Positions 42,440-49,086 of a stretch of DNA of 49,086 nucleotides are shown piece by piece (position 1 is the first letter of the stretch; every line of letters begins with the position of its first letter). Origin of the DNA: Winogradskyella sp. (GTDB lineage Bacteria > Bacteroidota > Bacteroidia > Flavobacteriales > Flavobacteriaceae); the NCBI GenBank assembly GCA_030149115.1, contig JASBSE010000140.1, positions 1 through 49,086 on the forward strand, in the 5' to 3' direction. Made by a program: the position numbers and the translations under genes. Below the pieces are notes generated by a model. It made no database searches. It was not told the origin of the DNA and saw only the letters and a program-made list of their open reading frames with translations.

Positions 42440-44860
42440 ATGACCAATATGAAAACAAATCCCAATACAAAAACAGAAATTACGTTCGAAGATTTTAAAG
42501 CAGAAGTAATCAATGATTATAAGTTAGCTGTTACAAGTAGAGAATGTAGTTTGCTTGGTCGTAGAGAGGTTTTAACTGGCAAAGCCAAATTTGGGATTTT
42601 TGGTGATGGTAAAGAAATACCGCAAATTGCCTGGGCAAAAGCTTTTGAAAATGGCGATTTTAGATCAGGTTATTATAGAGACCAAACCTTTATGATGGCT
42701 ATTGGAGAATTAACCATAGAGCAATTCTTTGCAGGTTTATATGCAAATACAGATTTAAAAGAAGAGCCAATGTCTGCTGGTCGTCAAATGGGAGGACACT
42801 TTGCTACGCACAGCTTAGATGAAAATGGAAATTGGAAGAATTTAACCGAACAGAAAAACTCTAGTGCAGACATCTCACCTACTGCTGGCCAGATGCCAAG
42901 ATTACTTGGTTTAGCTCAAGCTTCAAAAATTTACAGAAATGTTGAAGGCATTGACACCACCAACTTTTCTAAAAATGGAGATGAAATTGCTTGGGGAACT
43001 ATTGGAAATGCTAGTACGAGCGAAGGTTTATTTTTTGAAACCATTAATGCTGCAGGTGTTTTACAAGTACCTATGGTCATTAGTATTTGGGATGATGAAT
43101 ATGGTATTTCTGTACATGCCAAACACCAAACTACAAAAGAAAATATCTCTGAAATCTTAAAAGGTTTTCAACGTGAAGATGATACTAACGGTTACGAGAT
43201 CTTTAGAGTAAACGGTTGGAACTATGCCGAGTTGATAGACACCTATCAACGTGCTGCAAAAGTTGCTAGAAAAGAGCACGTTCCGGTAATGATTCATGTT
43301 CAAGAATTAACGCAGCCACAAGGACACTCTACTTCTGGTTCTCACGAACGTTACAAAAATGAAGAACGTTTAGCATGGGAAGCCGAATACGATTGTAATG
43401 CACAAATGCGTCAATGGATGATTGACAACAACATCGCTACTGACGAAGAGTTAATTACTCTAGAAAAAGACATTAAAAAAGCTGTAAGAGATGGCAAAAA
43501 AGCGGCTTGGGCTTCATTTATAAACCCGATAAAATCGGAAAAACAAGAAGCTTTATCATTAATAGAAAATGTAGCCAACACAAGCTCTAATAGTGTTTTT
43601 ATCACTAAATTAAAAAATGATTTAGAAGCTATAGATGAACCTCTAAGAAAAGACATATTATCATCAGCTCGTAAAACCTTACGCTATGTTATTTCTGAGG
43701 ACTCTAATGAAAAGCTAGCACTTCAAAATTGGATTAATAGTTATATCGAAAAAATCCAACCTAAGTATAGTTCTCACTTATATAGCGAATCTAAACTTAA
43801 AGCTGAATATCAATCTGAAATTCTACCAACATACAGTAACGATGCTACAGAAGTTGATGGACGTGTAATTTTAAGAGATAATTTTGAAGCTGTTTTCAAT
43901 AAATACCCAGAAGCTTTAGTTTTTGGAGAAGACGCAGGACACATTGGTGATGTTAACCAAGGTCTAGAAGGCTTACAAGAAAAATTTGGTGAGCTTAGAG
44001 TTTCTGATACTGGAATTAGAGAAGCAACCATTTTAGGACAAGGCATTGGTATGGCTATGAGAGGTCTAAGACCAATCGCTGAGATTCAATATTTAGATTA
44101 CATCCTTTATGCATTGCAGATAATGAGTGACGACTTGGCAACCGTACAATACCGTACAAAAGGACGCCAAAAAGCACCATTAATTGTTAGAACTCGTGGT
44201 CATAGACTAGAAGGTATTTGGCACTCTGGCTCTCAAATGGGCGGCATTCTTAACCTCATTAGAGGAATCCATGTTTTGGTACCTCGTAATATGACAAAGG
44301 CTGCAGGATTTTACAATACGCTTTTAGAAAGTGATGAACCAGCATTAATTGTAGAATGTTTAAATGGCTACCGCTTAAAAGAAAAAATGCCAAACAACAT
44401 AGGCGAGTTTAAAACACCTATCGGAGTTGTAGAAACCATTAAAGAAGGTGAAGACATTACTTTGGTGTCTTACGGATCTACACTACGATTAGTAGAGCAA
44501 GCTGCTAAGGAATTATTAGAAGTTGGAATTGATGCAGAAATCATTGATGTGCAATCCTTATTACCTTTTGATTTAAACCATGATATCGTAAAAAGCGTAG
44601 CCAAAACAAATCGTGTTATGGTTATAGACGAAGACGTCAAAGGTGGTGCTTCAGCATATATTCTAGATCAAATATTAAATGAGCAAAATGCATTTCAATA
44701 TTTAGACAGCCAACCAAAAACTTTAGCTGCTAAACCTCACAGACCAGCTTACGGCACAGATGGAGATTACTTCTCCAAACCTTCTGTAGAAGATGTTTTT
44801 GAAGCTGTTTATGATGTAATGCACGAGGTAAGCCCTTCAGATTATCCTAAATTGAGATAA
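42440..44860 (+). CDS. Fused E1 alpha-beta of a 2-oxoacid dehydrogenase complex
   Basis: An 806-residue thiamine-diphosphate enzyme in which the E1 alpha and beta chains, usually separate, are one polypeptide. The alpha part (about 25-330) has GRRE at 40-43, RDQTF and GRQMGGHF, and the cofactor region IGNASTSEGLFFETINAA (about 188-205). In most relatives the metal-binding motif is GDG or GEG; here it reads GNA. After a ~120-residue linker, the beta part (about 470-806) has GEDAGHIGDVNQGL, the E1 beta signature LDYILYAL, and a transketolase C-like domain (EDITLVSYGSTLRLVEQAAKEL and VIDEDVKGGASAYIL). It should decarboxylate branched-chain 2-oxoacids or pyruvate and pass the acyl group to a lipoyl E2 encoded elsewhere. 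It is a single-gene unit with its own promoter and terminator. Confidence 0.92.
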   Translation: MTNMKTNPNTKTEITFEDFKAEVINDYKLAVTSRECSLLGRREVLTGKAKFGIFGDGKEIPQIAWAKAFENGDFRSGYYRDQTFMMAIGELTIEQFFAGLYANTDLKEEPMSAGRQMGGHFATHSLDENGNWKNLTEQKNSSADISPTAGQMPRLLGLAQASKIYRNVEGIDTTNFSKNGDEIAWGTIGNASTSEGLFFETINAAGVLQVPMVISIWDDEYGISVHAKHQTTKENISEILKGFQREDDTNGYEIFRVNGWNYAELIDTYQRAAKVARKEHVPVMIHVQELTQPQGHSTSGSHERYKNEERLAWEAEYDCNAQMRQWMIDNNIATDEELITLEKDIKKAVRDGKKAAWASFINPIKSEKQEALSLIENVANTSSNSVFITKLKNDLEAIDEPLRKDILSSARKTLRYVISEDSNEKLALQNWINSYIEKIQPKYSSHLYSESKLKAEYQSEILPTYSNDATEVDGRVILRDNFEAVFNKYPEALVFGEDAGHIGDVNQGLEGLQEKFGELRVSDTGIREATILGQGIGMAMRGLRPIAEIQYLDYILYALQIMSDDLATVQYRTKGRQKAPLIVRTRGHRLEGIWHSGSQMGGILNLIRGIHVLVPRNMTKAAGFYNTLLESDEPALIVECLNGYRLKEKMPNNIGEFKTPIGVVETIKEGEDITLVSYGSTLRLVEQAAKELLEVGIDAEIIDVQSLLPFDLNHDIVKSVAKTNRVMVIDEDVKGGASAYILDQILNEQNAFQYLDSQPKTLAAKPHRPAYGTDGDYFSKPSVEDVFEAVYDVMHEVSPSDYPKLR

Positions 44861-44885
44861 GACATTTAAGAATATTATCATATCG

Positions 44886-44915
44886 AAAACCATCATTTTT
44901 ATGATGGTTTTTTTA
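44886..44915 (+). terminator. Rho-independent terminator
   Basis: AAAACCATCAT (44886-44896), a TTTT loop, then ATGATGGTTTT (44901-44911) and further T residues. It ends the E1 gene. It also shows that the ATG at 44901, inside the hairpin, is not the start of the next gene. Confidence 0.88.
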
Positions 44916-44939
44916 TATTTAAGTACTAATACTTCCTTC

Positions 44940-46550
44940 ATGCTTACAAAGTCAGACAAATCTCAACTAAGAGGCATCATTTTTCGTCATTTAGATGGCA
45001 TTGCTACCGCAACTTCAGCATTTGCGTTACACAAGAAACAAGTTTTAGACTATATTCTTGAAAAAAAGAGTATTACTGTAAAAGCACTCTCTGATATATT
45101 TGAAGCCAATGAAGGTTACCTCAATGTAGCACTTAGAGTCTTATGTTCTCAAGGGTGGCTAAACCAAGACATTGACAACAAAAACAATACAATAATCTAC
45201 GCTGTCAATGAAAAGTCTGAAGCGGCTTTCCATTTGGTACATCTTTATGAAGATGTGGTAAACCTATTGCGTTATTCCGATAGATTTGCAACCGAAAAAA
45301 TGATAAGTACAGATGCGTTTATTGCTTTAGAACGCATTTTTAAAAAATTTGAAGCCAATTTTGGTTTAGATATTTCAGATGAAAATTCTATTGAATATCA
45401 AATCTACAAACATATAGAAGGAGTTATTGCAGGCCCAATCATTGTGCTATTGGGCGTCAATGGTTTGTTTCATAAATACTTTATGGAAGCGTCCTTCACG
45501 GCAGAAGAATATCATAAAGATCCTGAAAGCTTTAAAAAAATCCTCGATTTCTTTGCCCATTTAGGATGGTTCAAAAAGAAACGGGACACTTATCAATTTA
45601 CAGATAAAGGTCTCTTTTTCGCCAAGCGTGCCAGTGCCTATGGTGTAACGGTGTCCTATTTACCAACTTTTATACAACTAGATGAGCTTATTTTTGGTAA
45701 TCCATTGGTGCTAAAAACCGAATCCCCTAACGATACCGAAAAGCATGTACATCGTGAAATGAATGTTTGGGGAAGTGGTGGTGCTCATACTACTTATTTT
45801 AAGGTCATTGATGAAGTTATTATTGATTTATTCAACAGACCAATAGACCTTCAACCCAAAGGTATTTTAGATATGGGCTGTGGTAATGGTGCATTCATTG
45901 AGCATATTTTTAATGTCATAGAACAACAAACACTTAGAGGGAAAATGCTAGATGACCATCCACTCTTTCTCGTTGGTGCAGATTTTAATAAGGCTGCCTT
46001 AAAAGTAACCAGAGCCAACCTTATTGCCGCAGATATTTGGGCAAAGGTCATTTGGGGAGATATTGGCAGACCAGATCTTTTAGCGTCTGACCTAAAAGAA
46101 GATTACAACATAGATTTACGAGATTTACTAAACGTGAGAACTTTTTTAGACCACAATCGTATTTGGGAAGCACCCAACAAAACATACGATTTTATAAGCG
46201 CATCTACAGGAGCTTATGCAAGTGCAGGGAATCGACTAAACAACAACGATGTTGAAGCCTCTTTACTAGAACATTTAACTAAGTGGAAACCTTACGTGGA
46301 TAAATTTGGCTTATTAATTATAGAATTACACACCATTAATCCTTCATTAGCTGCTAAAAATATTGGCAAAACTGCTGCCACTGCTTACGATGCCACACAT
46401 GGTTATAGCGACCAATATATTGTAGAAGTTAATGTGTTTAGAAATATTGCCGAAAAAGCAGGTTTAAAACCAGACGATAACCATTTTGCTAAATTTCCAG
46501 ATAGCGAATTAGCAACCGTAAGTATTAATCTATTAAAAGGAACCAATTAA
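44940..46550 (+). CDS. SAM-dependent methyltransferase with winged-helix domains
   Basis: The frame opens at 44901 inside the upstream terminator, so the ATG at 44940 (MLTKSDKSQ) is preferred, giving 536 residues. Residues about 5-85 look like a winged-helix/dimerisation domain (VKALSDIFEANEGYLNVALRVLCSQGWL). A second similar unit is seen at about 197-235 (FKKILDFFAHLGWFKKKRDTYQFTDKGL). The class I methyltransferase fold follows, with SAM motif LDMGCGNGAF (about 310-319), an acidic strand end in FLVGADFN and WGDIGRPD. A TYDFISASTGAYAS stretch lies at about residues 414-427. The layout resembles small-molecule O- or C-methyltransferases. The substrate is unknown. The DUF202 gene starts on the base after its stop. 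Confidence 0.8.
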   Translation: MLTKSDKSQLRGIIFRHLDGIATATSAFALHKKQVLDYILEKKSITVKALSDIFEANEGYLNVALRVLCSQGWLNQDIDNKNNTIIYAVNEKSEAAFHLVHLYEDVVNLLRYSDRFATEKMISTDAFIALERIFKKFEANFGLDISDENSIEYQIYKHIEGVIAGPIIVLLGVNGLFHKYFMEASFTAEEYHKDPESFKKILDFFAHLGWFKKKRDTYQFTDKGLFFAKRASAYGVTVSYLPTFIQLDELIFGNPLVLKTESPNDTEKHVHREMNVWGSGGAHTTYFKVIDEVIIDLFNRPIDLQPKGILDMGCGNGAFIEHIFNVIEQQTLRGKMLDDHPLFLVGADFNKAALKVTRANLIAADIWAKVIWGDIGRPDLLASDLKEDYNIDLRDLLNVRTFLDHNRIWEAPNKTYDFISASTGAYASAGNRLNNNDVEASLLEHLTKWKPYVDKFGLLIIELHTINPSLAAKNIGKTAATAYDATHGYSDQYIVEVNVFRNIAEKAGLKPDDNHFAKFPDSELATVSINLLKGTN

Positions 46551-46823
46551 ATGCAAGACGCAACTAAAGACGAAAACAAACCGCTAATAACTCGCGATTG
46601 GCTTGCTATAGAGCGTACAAAGCTAGCAAACGAACGCACTTTTTTGGCTTATTTTAGAACATTCTTAGTAATCCTTGGTACTGGAGTTACTATTATAAAA
46701 CTCGAATTTTTTTCGGATTTAAAATCTTATGGCATCATTCTTATCGTTATATCTGCGTTTGTTCTGAGTATCGGAGTATACAGGCTATTCAGAGTTAAAC
46801 GAACAATAAGAAAGCATTATTAA
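46551..46823 (+). CDS. DUF202 (YidH-like) membrane protein
   Basis: A 90-residue protein matching DUF202: RDWLAIERTKLANERTFLAYFRTFL (about 15-40) is the signature, followed by two hydrophobic segments (about 41-53 and 61-79) and a basic end (RVKRTIRKHY). The family consists of small inner-membrane proteins of unknown function, often next to other membrane or transport genes. Here it starts directly after the methyltransferase stop codon, with no gap, so the two should be co-translated. No terminator is seen in the 103 bases downstream. Confidence 0.88.
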   Translation: MQDATKDENKPLITRDWLAIERTKLANERTFLAYFRTFLVILGTGVTIIKLEFFSDLKSYGIILIVISAFVLSIGVYRLFRVKRTIRKHY

Positions 46824-46926
46824 TACTTATCTACAAATAATTTTAAGCACTTAAAACGTCTTACGGTACAATTGTTGTACTTTCGGATTTGCTTTTATAA
46901 CCCATTCAATATCAATAAAAACAACT

Positions 46927-48357
46927 ATGAAAAAAATTATCCTATCGCTACTTATCACCTTGCCAATATTGTGTTCTGCGCAAAAAATTAAAGTAAAAAA
47001 AGGCATCATCACTTTTGATAAAACTGAAGTCGCTAAAGTCAATGACGAGGTTAGAAACTTTTATAAATTCTATACACTAGAAGGAGAAAAAGCTTTCGAT
47101 GTAGAGTTCAAAGGCTTATCAGCGTCTAATCTCGAAGGGTTTCAATGGTTAGAAATGACTTCTGCAGATGGTAAGAAAACAGAAATCCCTTATGAAGTTT
47201 TAATGACTTCTTTTAGCGTAACAAAACTTATTATCAAACTTTTAAGCGACAAATACGAGCTCATAACTTCTAACGGAATAGATATGGCAAAAGTAAATGA
47301 ATTCTTTGCTGTAGAGCGCGAAAAACTAAGTGATAAATACACAAAAGCTGTTGTGTCTGCGAAAGCTGATGAAGCCGAGCGCCAAAAAACAATTGGTTTA
47401 TATAACCCTTTTGTAAAAGACGATGGTACTATTCTATTTGGAGGTTCTAGAGGTACAAAAATTGCTGGTAAAGTATCCTATTATCAAGATACCTATACTG
47501 TAAAAGACTTAGATGGCATAACTGTTGGTACTGCCAAAGGATGCTCTACATGTACAGATGTAGATGCAAAAACATATACAGATGAAGAGTTTAAATTCGA
47601 TTATGGCTCTCGCACCATGATGACTGGGCGTTTTTCAAGATCATTTGCTCAAATTTTTGTTGAAGAACTCTTAGGAAGAGGGTATCAATTGCAACACGAA
47701 GCCAAAGCTTATAAAGCAAGACTTCATAATGAACGTGTTAAAGTAGCCAAGGAAAATAGTATCAATTTATATGGTGTTGAAGGTACTGTAACAGACGAAG
47801 ATGGTACAACATACAAAGGAACGATTTATGCCATTTTTGAAAAATTGGAAATAGACCCTTCTAAGCAGCAAAGCGATTATGCCGAAATGAACTCAATAGA
47901 CAAATTCGGAAAGTTTGTGAGCATTACATATATGAATGACAAAAACAGAGAGCGTACCAAAAAATTTGCTGCAAGAAACAATGTGAAATTTTGTGCAAAT
48001 GATGATGGTACAGAAAAATGCTTTGTTGGTATGAAAACAAAAGGAAATGCACTACTAAAAATGTCTAATGCATCTAATCTTGGTTTTGACAACTCGTATT
48101 TTTATGAAGTCATTTATGAAAATAACGGACACATGGTCTTAAGTAAGCCTGGCGAAGAAGATACTCTTGTTTTAAAGTTTTCAGATAAAAAAGAAGGCTT
48201 TATGATAGACAACAGAAAAAACGAAAAAGTTTCTCAGAAACTAGCTAAATATATTTCAGACTGCAAAAGTTTAGCAGAGGATATTAAAAATGAAGAATTT
48301 GATCTAAGCAATCTCGATAATTTAAAGCAGATTGTTGATGAATACTGTAAAAACTAA
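46927..48357 (+). CDS. Exported hypothetical protein
   Basis: A 476-residue protein with a signal peptide (MKKIILSLLITLPILCSAQ) and a basic mature start (KIKVKKGIITFDKTEVAKV). The remainder is soluble and mixed, with no transmembrane segment and no T9SS tail. A Cys pair (KGCSTCTD, near 207) and two further Cys (FCANDDGTEKCF, near 358-367) could form disulphides. The central part (IGLYNPFVKDDGTILFGGSRGTKIAGKV) and the ending (ISDCKSLAEDIKNEEFDLSNL) are reminiscent of uncharacterised exported proteins of this phylum. No catalytic motif is recognised. It is followed at once by the boundary repeat of the cassette-like gene. Confidence 0.75.
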   Translation: MKKIILSLLITLPILCSAQKIKVKKGIITFDKTEVAKVNDEVRNFYKFYTLEGEKAFDVEFKGLSASNLEGFQWLEMTSADGKKTEIPYEVLMTSFSVTKLIIKLLSDKYELITSNGIDMAKVNEFFAVEREKLSDKYTKAVVSAKADEAERQKTIGLYNPFVKDDGTILFGGSRGTKIAGKVSYYQDTYTVKDLDGITVGTAKGCSTCTDVDAKTYTDEEFKFDYGSRTMMTGRFSRSFAQIFVEELLGRGYQLQHEAKAYKARLHNERVKVAKENSINLYGVEGTVTDEDGTTYKGTIYAIFEKLEIDPSKQQSDYAEMNSIDKFGKFVSITYMNDKNRERTKKFAARNNVKFCANDDGTEKCFVGMKTKGNALLKMSNASNLGFDNSYFYEVIYENNGHMVLSKPGEEDTLVLKFSDKKEGFMIDNRKNEKVSQKLAKYISDCKSLAEDIKNEEFDLSNLDNLKQIVDEYCKN

Positions 48358-48900
48358 AGGCTTATTACGTGTTGTACGCAAGCTTAAAATCAAACTATAT
48401 GATAAAAAGAGCTTTAATATTAACCTTAATTCTGAACTCAATAATTCTGATTGGAGTTCCTGCTGGACACGGTTACGGAATAATGATAATGTTTGAAGTT
48501 ATCAGTATTCCAATGCTAATCAAAAACGGATTTGACTTCCAGAAAGAATATCCTTTTGAAACCAGTCTGATTTTAATAGCTCTGATTTCCTTAATCGGGA
48601 AATTGATTTCAATTACATTATTATTTTCGAAAAATATTTTGAACAAACAGAAATGGATTTATATCGGACTGACTTCAATGTTGATTTCTTTCCTCATTGT
48701 CTGTTACGGAGCATGGAATTATGACAATTTCCTTTTTGCGATAACATTCGGAAGTGGCATACCTTTTTTAATGTATTTCGGTAGAGTTTTACATTTGATT
48801 GTTAAAGAGAAAAATAAAACGGAATTAGTAACGTAATGACAAAAAGCCAGCGTACAGCAATTTACATCCCCAATTCTAAACTGAAAATTAAGGCTTATTA
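48357..48900. mobile_element. Cassette-like insertion bounded by short repeats
   Basis: AAGGCTTATTA occurs as a direct repeat at 48357-48367 and 48890-48900. Just inside lie inverted arms TGTACGCAAGCTT (48373-48385) and AAGCCAGCGTACA (48844-48856), 11 of 13 bases pairing. Between them is one membrane-protein gene whose codon use differs from its neighbours. No recombinase gene is seen, so the mechanism is unknown; an integron-like or other cassette is possible. Confidence 0.45.
48399..48836 (+). CDS. Hypothetical four-helix membrane protein
   Basis: The frame opens at 48369, but MIKRALILTLIL at 48399 is the natural start of a membrane protein; the first 10 residues of the longer form come from the boundary repeat. 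It has 145 residues with hydrophobic segments at about 4-20, 56-76, 87-103 and 110-130. Short polar loops include GFDFQKEYPFE and NKQKW. No motif is recognised. Codons such as GGA, TTC and CAG-rich stretches differ from the neighbouring genes, and the gene is framed by direct and inverted repeats, pointing to transfer. Confidence 0.6.
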   Translation: MIKRALILTLILNSIILIGVPAGHGYGIMIMFEVISIPMLIKNGFDFQKEYPFETSLILIALISLIGKLISITLLFSKNILNKQKWIYIGLTSMLISFLIVCYGAWNYDNFLFAITFGSGIPFLMYFGRVLHLIVKEKNKTELVT

Positions 48901-48929
48901 ACCCGTAACTGAAGGTTATCCGAGCCGGT

Positions 48930-48966
48930 AAAAAACAAAGAAGGCAAATTGCCTTCTTTGTTTTTT
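48930..48966. terminator. Perfect 18-base-pair bidirectional terminator
   Basis: Arms at 48930-48947 and 48949-48966 are perfect inverted copies around a single base; the core is AAGAAGGCAA / TTGCCTTCTT, flanked by A6 and T6. It should stop transcription from both sides. Confidence 0.88.
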
Positions 48967-48982
48967 ATACTAAATTTAGCAT

Positions 48983-49086
48983 ATGAAGATAGAATCTATT
49001 GTTACCATAAAAAAAGAGCTTCAGCATTTACCAAAAGAAGATTTATTAGAATTATGCCTTCGATTAGGTAAGTTTAAAAAAGAAAA
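48983..49086 (+). CDS. Start of a conserved Bacteroidota hypothetical protein (partial)
   Basis: ATG at 48983 opens a frame that runs off the window: MKIESIVTIKKELQHLPKED, then LLELCLRLGKFKKE. This N-terminus, two helices with a 'LCLRLGKFKKENKE'-like end, is familiar to me from a small conserved family of this phylum without assigned function. Only 34 residues are visible. It follows the 48930-48966 terminator by 16 bases, so it must have its own promoter very close to the start. Confidence 0.65.
   Translation, partial: MKIESIVTIKKELQHLPKEDLLELCLRLGKFKKE

Noticed and set aside
44901..44939. Longer start for the methyltransferase at 44901
   Set aside because: This start lies inside the terminator hairpin of the E1 gene; the ATG at 44940 avoids it.

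Overview
The window looks like a chromosome segment of a marine-type member of the Flavobacteriaceae (Bacteroidota). The DNA is AT-rich. Several promoters fit the Bacteroidota form TTTG-N19-TAnnTTTG. The proteins include type IX secretion (T9SS) cargo with type A and type B sorting tails, a PorP/SprF partner, a DUF4270 lipoprotein and many outer-membrane barrels. No rRNA, tRNA, CRISPR array, integrase or transposase was seen.

Layout. 1-5200: end of an S41/tricorn-like protease, four small or hypothetical genes, an endonuclease/exonuclease/phosphatase (EEP) protein, and several dispersed intergenic repeats. 5226-17620 (minus strand): a type I restriction-modification operon, hsdM-hsdS-[PD-(D/E)XK-like gene]-[hsdS tail remnant]-[1482-residue GHKL ATPase with a DUF3883-like end]-hsdR. 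The two extra genes are visibly more AT-rich than hsdM and hsdR. Each begins 2-3 bases after a copy of the last ~22 codons of hsdS, so the hsdS 3' end looks like an entry point for cassette-like genes. 17758-19947: a membrane protein and an exported barrel-like protein in one operon, then a DUF2188 gene. 20087-29116 (minus strand): a PorP/SprF protein, a 2015-residue SprB-like adhesin with a T9SS type B tail, and a LytTR response regulator with its LytS-type histidine kinase. 29143-31573: a DUF4907 protein, a Kelch lipoprotein and an outer-membrane protein. 31786-34315 (plus strand): a DUF4270 lipoprotein overlapping an outer-membrane barrel gene. 34592-42293: uvrA, a LOG-family protein, a secreted EEP protein with a T9SS type A tail, and an M1-like protein that has lost its zinc motif. 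42440-46823: a fused E1 alpha-beta 2-oxoacid dehydrogenase, a methyltransferase and a DUF202 protein. 46927-49086: an exported hypothetical, a cassette-like membrane gene bounded by short repeats, and the start of another gene.

How they work together. The strongest candidate for a new system is the modified type I restriction operon: modification and restriction subunits with two extra nuclease-like or ATPase proteins translated from the same operon, plus a duplicated hsdS end that could recombine. The second is a small regulon. An identical 20-base dyad (ATACCCAATAAAGGGTATAT) lies exactly 22 bases upstream of a -7 box in front of both the giant adhesin gene and the 18474-19418 exported-protein gene. 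The neighbouring LytTR/LytS pair is the natural candidate regulator, but this is inference.
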